From: Caprella mutica
Taxonomy: Eukaryota > Arthropoda > Malacostraca > Amphipoda > Caprellidae
Assembly: GCA_947561585.1 (NCBI GenBank)
Contig: CANNZV010001184.1
Coordinates: forward strand, 1 to 64,000
Direction: 5' to 3'
Length of the DNA stretch: 64,000 bases
The notes under the pieces are model-generated. The model saw nothing but the letters and a program-made list of their open reading frames with translations. It was not told the origin of the DNA and searched no databases. Position numbers and translations under genes: made by a program. Below, piece after piece: positions 22,717-34,700 of the stretch. Position 1 is the stretch's first letter. Every line of letters begins with the position of its first letter.

Positions 22717-22910
22717 TACCTGAATTGTGCGTTGTGGCTTCCGTAAGTCTCTTGTAACAGAGAAATTGCTTCTGCATATCCTTCATCAGTGTGTTCGAAA
22801 CCTGCGATTATCTGTTCTGCTTCTCCCGTGAGTTTAGAGATCAAATAATGAAATTTGGTTGCGCCGATCAAGTCTTTCCTCTCATGTATTGAGTTTCTAT
22901 ATAGGTTTCA
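22717..22910 (-). pseudogene. BEL/Pao-like gag (DUF1759) remnant
   Basis: Minus-strand translation gives FETYIETQYMRGK, then after a one-base shift near 22885 GATKFHYLISKLTGEAEQII and EGYAEAISLLQETYGS. This matches the DUF1759-type gag core of BEL/Pao elements (KxxYLxxxLxGEAxxxIxGxxxTxxxYxxAxxLLxxxYG). It ends at a TAA overlapping a gtaagg. It is in the right orientation and order to belong with 23997-24308. It is clearly distinct from the tandem-array element: the residues differ throughout. Confidence 0.6.
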
Positions 22911-23996
22911 AAACTGTTGTTGTTAATGACGACTGTCACCTGAGATGTGCGAAGAGTTACGTTCTTCGTCGCCAATACCGTAGTAGTTGTCAACCTATAC
23001 ATTTTTAGAGAAAAAGATCAGCTTTGCTTTCAAGAAACTATTCGCTTGTAAGGGGTTACCATGAACTAAAATAAAAGACTACCAACAAATAATCTAAACC
23101 TCTAAATGGCAAGGACATAAATATCATTTAGAAAGATAGAATATATTTATTAGAATGCTACATAATTGTGGTAGCATGTTATTGTTAAAGTAATTCCCCC
23201 AAATGAAGCAGGTCTCTCAGCGTTACTGCTCTATCCCCGTGATGACTGAGATACCTGAAATTTAAGAAAGGAATTCAAATATCCAGTCATTTAATAATTT
23301 ATATACCGCACAGGATTTACAATCCTAGCCTTTTAAATATTGGCTTTAACTTTTAAATAATTAAAAAATAATGTACAATCATAATTCCCTTACAATAACC
23401 GAGAATCCAATTCTATTATATACTAATTTTAATCAGATTTTAATTATGTTTAATGAGATTAATTTAGAGGGTTAAAGAGTTCTAAATATCTTTATGGATG
23501 AAGAAAAGTAAAGAAAATGAATCCTTAACACTTACATCGTTTGATATTGTAGGTCCTGCACGGAAAACACTTCCATAGTGCTATCTCAGTAGTTGGTCAG
23601 TTTTAGGGTTTCACCAGTGGCCAGTTCATCGCTCCTCGGGCATGACATATCTCTCACTCCATGTTCAAAATATGGGTCTCCATTAGAGGTCTCATATTGC
23701 AATCGTTAGTTAAAGTTCCGCATTCAAATATAGTGGATTAAACCCTAGCTAGGTAAGCACTTAGATGAGCTGAAGATAGGAATGACATATGGAGACTGAT
23801 AGCTGTTTGAATGTTCACCGTAGGAGGAGGAGATGACAACTGACTTTTAGCCCCAAACATTCCACAATCACAGGTGCGAAATAAGATGTTGCCAGATTTC
23901 TGCAGGTAAAACAGGGGAAAACAGAGGACGGCGAATCCACTCATTGCTCGATAACTCATTGTAATGGTCAAGAATTCATATAAATTAATATTGAAA
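22911..23996 (-). other. Presumed decayed interior of the minus-strand LTR element
   Basis: An 88-codon frame (23738-24004) overlaps the gag start in another frame and has no recognisable motif. No domain could be identified between the two gag pieces. Their spacing of about 1 kb is larger than in intact BEL elements, so insertions are likely. Confidence 0.3.
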
Positions 23997-24308
23997 TCAA
24001 GCAAGAATGGATTCGAAGTCAGTTAAGGAATTATAATATACAACATTGGCTTCCATGATGGCTGCACCAATTTGTATTTGGTAATCGGAAGCATTATTAA
24101 TTTCAGAGTTTATTGCTTCTTCACTTTCAAGTTTAAGTAGAATGTTGGTATCCAAGCTAAGAATTATATCTCGTTGTCGTATAATCTCATGTTTCAGAGA
24201 ACTTACGGATAAAATGTTTATCTCTTCGTTGGCCAGCTCGATCTTCAGATTCTGAATTAGGGTAGCAATTCTAGCCTTGTAGCCTTCTCTTCGTTGAGTT
24301 TCAGACAT
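23997..24308 (-). pseudogene. N-terminal gag fragment, BEL-like
   Basis: A 103-codon frame starting with ATG: MSETQRREGYKARIATLIQN, then a helical Glu/Leu/Ile-rich stretch ending NVVYYNSLTDFESILA. The length, helical character and position just downstream of a primer-binding-site-like sequence fit the N-terminal coiled-coil part of BEL/Pao gag. The frame stops here instead of running on into DUF1759, so the element is broken. Confidence 0.5.
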
Positions 24309-24320
24309 TTTACCTTGACC

Positions 24321-24338
24321 TCACAGTTCACGGCACCA
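24321..24338 (-). promoter_or_regulatory. Primer-binding-site-like sequence
   Basis: On the minus strand tggtgccgtgaactgtga follows a CA dinucleotide and lies 13 bp upstream of the gag ATG at 24308. TGG right after CA is the layout of an LTR end plus tRNA primer site. The LTR itself would occupy some of 24339-24756, but its outer TG end could not be fixed. Confidence 0.45.
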
Positions 24339-24756
24339 TGAAACAATTCGTAGAGTGGAATGGAAATTAATAGTTAATTTCCACACGTTCATTCACTTCA
24401 TTTAACGGAAATTACTAGGTTTTAATGAACTGAAACAATCTCTCACTTTACTATTTTAATTTAGAAATGATAGAACATGACAACTACCACGTACACTTAT
24501 GCAGCCTGTAACAAAAGACAATATAAGTATTTACATTTTCGTACAATCAAGAATATTCAATAATAAAGAATGGTAGAGAGGTCACAAGCAGATATGAACT
24601 CTCCAAAGACTAAATAGTAAATACCTAATGGAAAAGTATACATTTCTAAGGCTAGATTTTAAGTATAAGTATAAACTATTTGAATATTAGGAATATAAAC
24701 TATTAATTTGAAAGGATTAAATTCTATACACTACAAAAATTGAAATATTCAACAAC
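24339..24756 (-). other. Possible LTR remnant, otherwise unassigned
   Basis: If the primer site at 24321-24338 is right, this contains the 5' LTR of the decayed minus-strand element. No matching second LTR was found in the window, so it cannot be confirmed. Confidence 0.3.
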
Positions 24757-25219
24757 ATGTGATGGTTATTCCACATACAGTGTGGTTATATAACGAGACA
24801 TGTGTGGTTATTCCACATACAGTGTGGTTATATTACGAGACATGTGTGGTTACTCCACATACAGTGTGGTTATATAACGAGACATGTGTGGTTATTCCAC
24901 ATACAGTGTGGTTATATAACGAGACGTGTGTGGTTATTCCACATACAGTGTGGTTATATAACGATATATACGTGTGGTTATTTCACATACAGTGTGGTTA
25001 TATAACGAGACATGTGTGGTTACTCCACATACAGTGTGGTTATATAACGAGACATGTGTGGTTATTCCACATACAGTGTGGTTATATAACGAGACATGTG
25101 TGGTTATTTCAAATACAGTGTGGTTATATAACGAAACGTGTGTGGTTAATCCACATACAGTGTGGTTATATAACGAGAAATGTTTGGTTATTTCAAATAC
25201 AGTGTGGTTATATAACAAG
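24757..25219. repeat. 42-bp minisatellite, reverse orientation
   Basis: About eleven units of tggttattccacatacagtg, tggttatataacgagacatg, tg, the reverse complement of the array at 20163-20786. It switches without a spacer into the 16-bp satellite (ttatataacaagtaaacatc at 25211). Confidence 0.93.
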
Positions 25220-26324
25220 TAAACATCAAATGAAGTAAACATCAAATTAAGTAAACATCAAATGAAGTAAACATCAAATTAAGTAAACATCAAATGAAGT
25301 AAATATCAAATGAAGCAAACATCAAATGAAGTAAACATAAAATGAAGTAAACATCAAATGAAGTAAACATCAAATGAAGTAAACAACAAATGAGGTAAAC
25401 AGCAAATGAAGTCAACATCAAATGAAGTAAACATCAAATGAAGTAAACATCAAAAGAAGTAAACATCAAATGAAGTAAACAACAAGTGAAGTAAATAACA
25501 AATGAAGTAAACAACAAATGAGGTAAACCACAAATGAATCCAACATCAAATGAAATAAATATCAAATGAAGTAAACAACAAATAAAGTAAACATCAAATG
25601 AAGTTAACATCAAATGAAGTAAACCACAAATGAAGTCAACATTAGATGAAATAAATATCAAATGAAGTAAACAACAAATGAAGTAAACATCAAATGAAGT
25701 AAACATCAGATGAAGTCAACATCAAATGAAGTCAACATTAGATGAAGTAAACATCAAATGAAGTCAACATCAAATGAAGTAATTGCAACAAATGAAGTCA
25801 ACATCAAATAAAGTCAACATTAGATGAAGTAAACATCAAATAATGTAAACATCAAATGAACTAAACATCAAATAAAGTAAACAACAAATGAAGTAAGCAA
25901 AAAATGAAGTAAACATCAAATGAAGTAAACATCAAATGAAGTAAACATCAAATGAAGTAAACATCAAATGAAGTAAACATCAAATGAAGTAAACATCAAA
26001 TGAAGTAAACATCGGATGAAGTAAGCAACAAATGAAGTGAACAACAAATGTCAACATCAAATAAAGTCAATATCAAATGAAGTAAACATCAAATGAAGTA
26101 AACAACAAATGAAGTCAACATCAAATGAAGTCAACATCGAATGAAGTAACATCAAATGAAGTAAGCATTAGATGAAATAAACATCAAATGAAGTAAACAT
26201 CAAATGAAGTAAACATCAAATGAAGTCAACATCAAATGAAGTCAACATCAAATGAAGTAAACAACAAATGAAGTTAACATCAAATGAAGTAAACAATAAA
26301 TGAAGTTAAAATCAAATGAAGTCA
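25216..26324. repeat. 16-bp satellite, left block
   Basis: Unit gaagtaaacatcaaat, about 69 copies with variant units (gaagtcaac, aacaacaaat, attagatg). The variant series from 25440 to about 25900 is nearly identical to 60075-60535 immediately right of the retrotransposon array. 25279-26324 parallels 61812-62866. The block ends inside a unit at the junction with copy 1 of the retrotransposon. Confidence 0.95.
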
Positions 26325-29300
26325 ATACTCCTGAGAGGTGACGCCAATGAACTACTCTCTAATCTAAACAAGGTGTGTAATACTTCTCTATCTAATAATC
26401 TGCCTCTTATTCCTTTGCAATTGCACGCATCAAATATTTGTAGCGATGTGTCTTTGAATGAAGGAAAGGAGAATGAAGATAGTAAGTTGAAACCATTTAA
26501 TATGTCTAAAGGGCAAATTAATTTGTCAAACCTAGAGAAAGCAAAGGAGCTTATGCTGTCTCAGTATTGTGACTATTACACTAATTATGACCAGGAAAAT
26601 TGTAATGATAAGGATTCTGAGCTCAATGATTCCCTTGTAAAGTTTGCTTTAAATAGTTTAAGCATAAATTCAGATGGTAGAATTGTGATGCCTTTACTAT
26701 GGAATAGCTCAGTGTCACACCTACTAGGTACGAACAGTAACTTAGCAAAAGCAGTGTTAAAAGCAAATCTAAAGAAATTAGTTAAAGACGATATGCTTTT
26801 AAAAATGGTAGATCAAACTTTCAAAAATCAGGAAAAAGCAGGAATTGTGGAAAGGATTCACAACTTCGACCAATTCTCAAATGAAAATCCTAACCACAGC
26901 TTTTTAGCTCACTTTGGTGTATATAAATTGAATAGAGAAACCACGAAGGTCAGAGTAGTCTATATGTCCAATGTTTGTGAACAAAACCCAGATTTCAAAC
27001 TTACGGTTAATCATAACCAGGCTATACATAGTGGACCTTCACTCAATCAAAAACTCTCATCGTCACTGTTACACCTGCGTTTTGATCCTTGTTTGTTGTG
27101 TTTCGATATAGTCAAAGCATTCAATTGCATTGCATTGAGCGAGGTAGATATGAACCGTCTATTGTTCTATTGGTTCCGTGACGTCACTAAGAGGGATTTT
27201 ACGATAGTTCCTTACAGACATCTTAGACTGAGCTTTGGTATACGCTGTAGCCCCACTATCCTCATGTTGGCCCTGTATTACATTTTAGTTTTAAATGTAG
27301 AGGGAGAGGACCGTAGAGTCGTTCAAATGAAGAAATTAATTTATCAATTAGCGTACATGGATAATCTTGCAGTTACTGCTACTAGCAGGGAAGAATTAGT
27401 AGATTACTATAATTTATTGACTCCTATTTTTGGTGAATTTGGATTTGCACTCCAACAGTTTATATGTAACGATAAACTACTTCAAAATGACATTGATGAA
27501 ATGGCAGATACTGAAACTAGCGGTACCGTGAAGTTGCTGGGAATAAATTGGAATAGAGAGAGTGATACCTTAGCAACAAAAGCTATTAATTTGGATATAA
27601 AAGCTGATACTAAGCGCTCCATATTATCCTCTGTTGCTTCTCAGTTCGACATTTATAACTACAACGGGCCGTTGTTAAACAGAGCTCGTTTGTTTCTGCA
27701 CGAATTGCAATGCAATTCTTCCATAGGATGGGATGATAAACTCTCCGTAGATTTACTGAGAGAGTGGTGTAATATTTGCAGACAAGCTAATTCTTCACCA
27801 GTAATAGAGATTGAACGATTTGTCGGCAACAGAAATAGCAAGTACAGACTGCTGGCATTTTCTGACAGTAGTAAAACCATATACGGAGTTGTGGTTTACA
27901 TCAAAGATCTTCAGACTAATAAAACTACTTTTCTCCTAGCTAAAAATCGCATTGTTAACAAGCAAATGGAGGATAAGAGTATCCCTTCGTTAGAAATGCA
28001 GGGAATAGTTCTAGCTGTTGAGTGTTTATTGGATATATACAATGAGCTAGGTGGCAGTCAGTGCGTTTGTCCTATTGATATTAGTGACATGTATGTATAT
28101 TCCGATAGTTTGGTATGCTTATCATGGATAAATGCACACGTTAATAAATTAGACAAGCCACAAAAGCGATCTGTTTTTATACAGAATAGGCTGCTTAAGA
28201 TTTGTAAACTGTGTGATACATTTTCTATAACTTTCAATTTTGTTTCAGGGATGGAAAATCCTTCAGATTGTATGACTAGATGTCTCTCTCATAAAATGTT
28301 AAGTCAGACATGCTATATTTCAGGACCTACATTTATAGATACTAAGGACCAGCTTAGCAGAGAAGATATCATGTCTGTAACTGTACCTAATCCTAACGTG
28401 AGTCTATCTGAACCCATAGAGGTACTATCTGCCAGTTTTGCTCATGATGATTTGAGATATGAAGAAAATCTAACAAACTCCTCCTCATTCATTAAATTAC
28501 GTGGCATTTACAGTAAGGTTTTCATGTTCATTAACAAACTGAAGCATCGTGCTAAATTAGCGCAACTATCTCATGCCACTGATTATAATTTCTATAAAGA
28601 GTCTACGGACTTTCTCATAAAGAATGATCAATGCAAGGGGTATAATGATATAGTTTCTTATTTTTGAGGGTGGTAGTAAACTTGTGAAAGATATCCCTAA
28701 TTTAGTTAAGCAGTTGAATGTGTTTATGGATAACCGTGGATTATTGAGAGTTAGGAGCAAATTTGGGAGAATGGTTAAAGGCAAACTCGCTATATTTCCG
28801 GTATTACTAGTTAAACGCAGTAAACTCACTGATTTATTTGTGGAATATTTTCATGATAAGATGTCTCATTCAGGGGTTTACAACGTGATAAGTGAGTTGA
28901 GAAAATTGGTTTACATTCCTCATTTATTTTCAGTTGTTAAAAAGGTGATTAGGCGTTGTATTGTTTGCCGTAGGTTCAAAGCCAGACCAATTCAGATTAA
29001 TCAAAGCCCTTACAGGGAAAATAGAATAAATCCGCCTCAAATTCCTTATCGACATATTTATATGGACTTTTTTGGACCTTACCAGGTGAAAGTCAACAAT
29101 GTAAAATCGAAGGTTTACATTCTGTGCATTACTTGTACCTATACTAGGGCTATCAACTTGAAACTTTGCATTGATCTTACAGTTAAGGAGTTTTTGCGGG
29201 GATTTCAGATTCATTGTTTTGAGTTTGGAGTTCCAACGTACGTAGTAACAGATTTAGGAAGTAACTTTGTGGCTGGCGCTAACATGATTAGAGATTTCTT

Positions 29301-30147
29301 GAAGGATCCTGAATCTGCTGGGTATTTTGAGGAGAATAATGTATCTCTGATAATATTTGAGCAGTATTTTAAAGGTAACAGTTCCTTGGGATCGTTGGTA
29401 GAGAGTTGCGTTAAGTTATCAAAACGACTCATATTTGGTGCTATTAGGAATAACATTTTGAATTTTAGAGATTTTGAATTCCTCATTGCCCAAACTGTTC
29501 ACTTGGTCAATAAGCGTCCTATCGCATTTAAAGAGAGCTTGAGGGATTTAGAGAGTGACGACTTTCTCAAAGTTGTTACCCCGGAAATTTTGGTGCGGGG
29601 TCACGAGATGCTTTCCATTAATTTGATCCCTAGTTTACAGGCAGATGTTGATCACGCCGATCCAGATTGGAGTTCAGAAAGTCCTCCTCACTCCGCCAGA
29701 AATGCATCGAGGAATTTACAGATAGTGAGGCAATCTCTAATTGATCTCTATCATGGCGAATTTTTAAGCACCTTGATTGAGCAAGCAGTTGACGTGAGGG
29801 ATCGCTACAAGCCCGTCAAACATGATTTGATTAAAAGGGGCGACATCGTATTACTGAGGGAGGCGAATACTAAGATTTCTCAGTACCCAATGGGAATAGT
29901 ACAGTCTGTTGTTACAAACATCAACAATGAAGTCACTGGTGCAACTATTTTTAAGGGAGGTACCAGAGAATTAGTTAAACGTCACTCTACGTCGCTCATT
30001 CCATTGCTGATTGATGATGGTGGCTGTGACGATGAGGAAGCAGTGAAACCATGCGACGCACCTGAAGCTGCTACCGGTAATACCCGCCCCCAGCGTGCAG
30101 CAAAAGACCGATGTATACGTACACTTAAGAGCTATTGCGATACATAA
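26325..30147 (+). pseudogene. BEL/Pao gag-pol, copy 1, 5'-truncated and frameshifted
   Basis: Begins inside the protease-RT linker at the position equivalent to 33454 of copy 2, so gag, zinc knuckles and protease are missing. An ATG from satellite DNA (26316) happens to be in frame and opens 783 codons of chimeric ORF covering RT and RNase H. An extra T in the run at 28661-28665 creates a TGA (28665-28667). The integrase and C-terminal part continue in another frame to 30147. The RT/RNase H half carries several substitutions not seen in the other copies (for example Asn for Asp in the QTFKDQ motif). The 3' part shares variants with copy 3. Confidence 0.93.
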
Positions 30148-30211
30148 ATTGTGATTTATGTATTATTTGATTCACCTTTATTTTTTTCAAAGGTGAACGC
30201 CCCCCTCGGAG

Positions 30212-31472
30212 TGTACATAAATACACATCTATGTATATATGTTTATTGTTTAATTATTGTTCTAATCTTATTTGTTCATTATATGTTGCGTGTATATATT
30301 ATATCTTGAAGTTTTAATAGTTTATGTCCTTAATTAAATATTCCCTTTACATTTATAAATTCTAACTATTTCAATTTCTTAATTCATTCATTATGCCACA
30401 TATATGAGCTACCTCGTTGCGCTTTTATTTATTGTCTAAATTCAAACTAAATTGGACGCGCAGCGAGTTAGCTCTATATCTTAACCTTTGTTCTGAGGTT
30501 TTCCCACCAGACTTAGGTAACCTCAAATAGCTGATGCTGACACAGGTCAGTTACCTCCACAATCCCTTACTAACAACAACAACTTCCTCAAACATCCGTG
30601 TCTCGAAGACTAGCTAAAATATGTTGGGCTAAAGGAGACAGGAAGGCCATCTCGGTTACCGGTTGAGGCATGTTACCTGGCGTTAGTTAACCGGACACCT
30701 GGCACTGAAAGGGACACGATGGACTGGAGGACGGCTATGGCATGATTTATCTGTTAGAGATTTAGGTAAGACTAATTCGCATGGCGCACAATTTGGTTTT
30801 GAATCTCTAATTAATTATGTTTGTGTATATATATTTCCATTCATAATAAGATAATAAGACTATGTTCCAAATTAAAAATAAAAGCAACTAGGTGGCTCAT
30901 TTTATATATATCCTACTTTCAATGTTTTCAATTTTTTATATCTATAAATCCTAACTATGAAACTACCGATTCTTCACTCCTAAAATTCTATTAAATTTCT
31001 ATCGTTAAATTCTATTAAATTTCTATCGTTAAATTCTATTAAATTTCTATCGTTAAATTCTATTAAATTTCTATCGTTAAAATTCTATTAAATTTCTATT
31101 ATATTTCTATTAAATTCTATTTGTTAAATTCTGTTAAATTCTATTATTAAATTCTATTAAATTCTATTATTAAATTCTGTCTCTGTTAAAAATGCTACTA
31201 ATTTTTACAGTCCATAAATTTAACCTAATCTCCAATTTATACAAGTTTAATATTATAAATCTCTTAAAATTTATTTCCCACAGTCACTGTTGCTGGTGCT
31301 GAGTTCCCGTATCGCCATTCTTCACGGGGACTAAACTATATATCAAGACTCTGGACAATTATCACGAACTATAACCTAAATTGTTCATAGATAACTAATA
31401 CAATATAGGTGTTATTTAAACTTTCATTTATCCTTATTCAGTGTTTTGTTAATAGGCTATTATTTCAGTACA
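30212..31472 (+). repeat. LTR1 (1261 bp)
   Basis: Starts TGTAC and ends GTACA, a 5-bp inverted terminus. The end is fixed by the junction at 60074 and by the TGG primer site that follows; the start is inferred from the inverted terminus and the preceding ctcggag tract. Within it are a TATA-like tatatatta about 90 bp in, a 17-bp imperfect stem-loop (gagctacctcgttgcgc / gcgcagcgagttagctc) about 195-263 bp in, a GTAAGA donor at 30766, an AATAAA about 665 bp in, and four 24-bp units (aattctattaaatttctatc, gtta). Type A variant (T at 30528). Confidence 0.88.
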
Positions 31473-31704
31473 TGGAACCTCCGGCGGGACTAGTCTGCTG
31501 CTGTGCCTGAATCTTCATTAATGTTTTCTTTCAGTATGTCTTTGTTGTGTGTCTTAATAGGGGGTGCATGCTCCTGGTGGCTATCGAGGTGGCTGATTTC
31601 ATCGTATGTTGTTCTAATTTATAAATTTATATTTTGTGCTTTCATTTGTGTATTGTGTACTGTTATATGGTGTGTTTTTTGCACAGCATAAATTATTCGT
31701 AATA
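31473..31704 (+). promoter_or_regulatory. Primer-binding site and leader, copy 2
   Basis: The sequence tggaacctccggcgggac directly follows the LTR CA and is the expected tRNA primer site; I could not assign the tRNA. The leader also holds a short ATG-initiated hydrophobic frame (31521-31691; ...SLLCVLIGGACSWW..., 56 codons) and, 18 bp before the gag ATG, a strong 3' splice site (gtgttttttgcacag, AG at 31685-31686). Main-frame codons continue upstream to 31636, but that position is a GTG, so the start is the ATG at 31705. Confidence 0.7.
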
Positions 31705-34700
31705 ATGGTAGATATTAAAGAGTTTACCATATTGGTAAATAAACGTAAATACCTGAGAAAGAAAATTACTGAACTGTTTAATTCACGTGAGCTTTTCATT
31801 AATTTGACAGTCCAAGAGATCAAAGAAAAATTTGATTTGATTGAGAGTTACCTTGCTGATACGGAGAGTATAAACGGGGAAATTCATTTGTATTACATTG
31901 ATAAAGATGGTAAATTGGGATATGATGAGCTAGAAAAATGTCAGGATTATAAAGATAACTTAACTATTTGTGTGTCTAATCTTAAGTCTATCCTTCCTTC
32001 CACTAATAATAATTTTGTCCCTGTTAATAACCAGCCGAGTGCATTACGTAGTCCTATCGCTCCATTACCGAAATTCATGAGTACCGATGGTGAAGATCTA
32101 ACTAGATTTTTTTCTGAATTTGAAGATACTATTAATAAATACCAGTACTCTGAGTACGACAAGTTGCTGCTGTTAAAACAGCAATTGAGTGGTAAGGCTT
32201 TAATTCTCGTAAATTCACTTGAGGCAGACAAACAGGGTTATAAAGATGCTAAATGTTTACTTATTAAAGCTCTTGCTTCTGAGGAAACTCAAACTTTCAA
32301 TACTATTAAGCAGCTAACTGAATTGAAGCTAACCATGAAGGGTGAACCATTTGAGTATATTTCTAAGGTTAGGGTTTTGTCAGAAAATATCCGAAAACTT
32401 AATATCACTATTGACGATTTTCTCCAGTTCTTTGTTTGGCAGGGTTTGAACGAGCTTTTTCAAGAACAGCTCACTAATGTCACAAATACTAATAAACCGG
32501 CCTTTAACGTAATTATGGATACGTTTTTTATTGCAGCCGAAAGATATTACATTGCTATTAAAAAATCAAAACCTGTTAGGCAAAATGAAGATATGAAACC
32601 AATTACGGATGGTTATACTAATGCATTTGCTGCTAGAGTTAATTATAATGCTAGTGGTGATGGTAAATTCAGACAGTGTATTTTGTGTCCCTTAACTAAA
32701 AATGAACCCTCTACCCACCCTATTTACAGGTGTGATAAGTACAGGGACTCTAAAGAAAAGATTAAACGTTTGAAGGAATTGAATGGCTGTGTTAAATGTG
32801 GTTATATTAACCACCAAATTAATAACTGCAAATTCAAATTGAACAACAGATGCAGACATTGCAATAAATGGCACCAATCTTTCTTGTGCGATGAAAATGC
32901 ATTAGAATCACGTAACGATAAACCCGTAAGAACTAGTAACCATGCTGCAATTCTATCTGATGTATTTCCAGGTACAGTATCTTCTAATTGTATTTTGCCT
33001 ACTTTTTCTATGTTTATAGGAGAGACTCATGTAAGAGCCTTGAAAGATTGTGGTAGTCAGGCAAACTTTATTGAAGCAGATTTGGCTGAGAGATTGAACT
33101 TAAAAATTATTGAGGATAATGTTTCTGTAGAATTGAATGGAATAAATGTGAAACATAAGTACACTAGTAAAATTGTTCAGATTAAAGCTAAATTTGGTGA
33201 ATGTGAATACATTATTGAGGCTATGACTATTCCTAATATTAACATTAATTTTACGATTAATTGTTTGGGGTCCATTGTTGATAAATTTAATACACTTGAT
33301 TTGCTCCTAGCAGACAGGTTTATTAATTGTAATTCTACGAATGTTGGAAATTTGAAGTTCATCTTAGGTACAAAGGGAGCATACTGCGTGCCCGAAACTG
33401 ATGTAGTTATTGGAGATGATAAGAAATCTGTGTACTCTCTTACTCCATGTGGCATACTCCTGAGAGGTGACGCCAATGAACTACTCTCTAATCTAAACAA
33501 GGTGTGTAATACTTCTCTATCTAATAATCTGCCTCTTAACACTTTGCAATTGCACGCATCAAATATTTGTAGCGATGTGTCTTTGAATGAAGGAAAGGAG
33601 AATGAAGATAGTAAGTTGAAACCATTTAATATGTCTAAAGGGCAAATTAATTTGTCAAACCTAGAGAAAGCAAAGGAGCTTATGCTGTCTCAGTATTGTG
33701 ACTATTACACTAATTATGACCAGGAAAATTGTAATGATAAGGATTCTGAGCTCAATGATTCCCTTGTAAAGTTCGCTTTAAATAGTTTAAGCATAAATTC
33801 AGATGGTAGAATTGTGATGCCTTTACTATGGAATAGCTCAGTGTCACACCTGCTAGGTACGAACAGTAACTTAGCAAAAGCAGTGTTAAAAGCAAATCTA
33901 AAGAAATTAGTTAAAGACGATATGCTTCTAAAAATGGTAGATCAAACTTTCAAAGATCAGGAAAAAGCAGGAATTGTGGAAAGGATTCACAACTTCGACC
34001 AATTCTCAAATGAAAATCCTAACCACAGCTTTTTAGCTCACTTTGGTGTATATAAATTGAATAGAGAAACCACGAAGGTCAGAGTACTAGTAGTCTATAT
34101 GTCCAATGTTTGTGAACAAAACCCAGATTTCAAACTTACGGTTAATCATAACCAGGCTATACATAGTGGACCTTCACTCAATCAAAAACTCTCATCGTCA
34201 CTGTTACACCTGCGTTTTGATCCTTTTTTGTTGTGTTTCGATATAGTCAAAGCATTCAATTGCATTGCATTGAGCGAGGTAGATATGAACCGTCTATTGT
34301 TCTATTGGTTCCGTGACGTCACTAAGAGGGATTTTACGATAGTTCCTTACAGACATCTTAGACTGAGCTTTGGTATACGCTGTAGCCCCACTATCCTCAT
34401 GTTGGCCCTGTATTACATTTTAGTTTTAAATGTAGAGGGAGAGGACCGTAGAGTCGTTCAAATGAAGAAATTAATTTATCAATTAGCGTACATGGATAAT
34501 CTTGCAGTTACTGCTACTAGCAGGGAAGAATTAGTAGATTACTATAATTTATTGACTCCTATTTTTGGTGAATTTGGATTTCCACTCCAACAGTTTATAT
34601 GTAACGATAAACTACTTCAAAATGACATTGATGAAATGGCAGATACTGAAACTAGCGGTACCGTGAAGTTGCTGGGAATAAATTGGAATAGAGAGAGTGA

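Noticed and set aside
28930..29486. Minus-strand ORFs repeated in each BEL copy (91-94 codons)
   Set aside because: Antisense shadows of the integrase region; they repeat only because the element repeats.
30212..31472. Assignment of the primer tRNA from tggaacctccggcgggac
   Set aside because: The site position is clear, but I could not match the complement to a specific tRNA 3' end with confidence.
31636..31704. N-terminal extension of gag-pol with a signal-peptide look
   Set aside because: The extended frame begins at GTG, not ATG; the ATG at 31705 has a good context and is the likely start.
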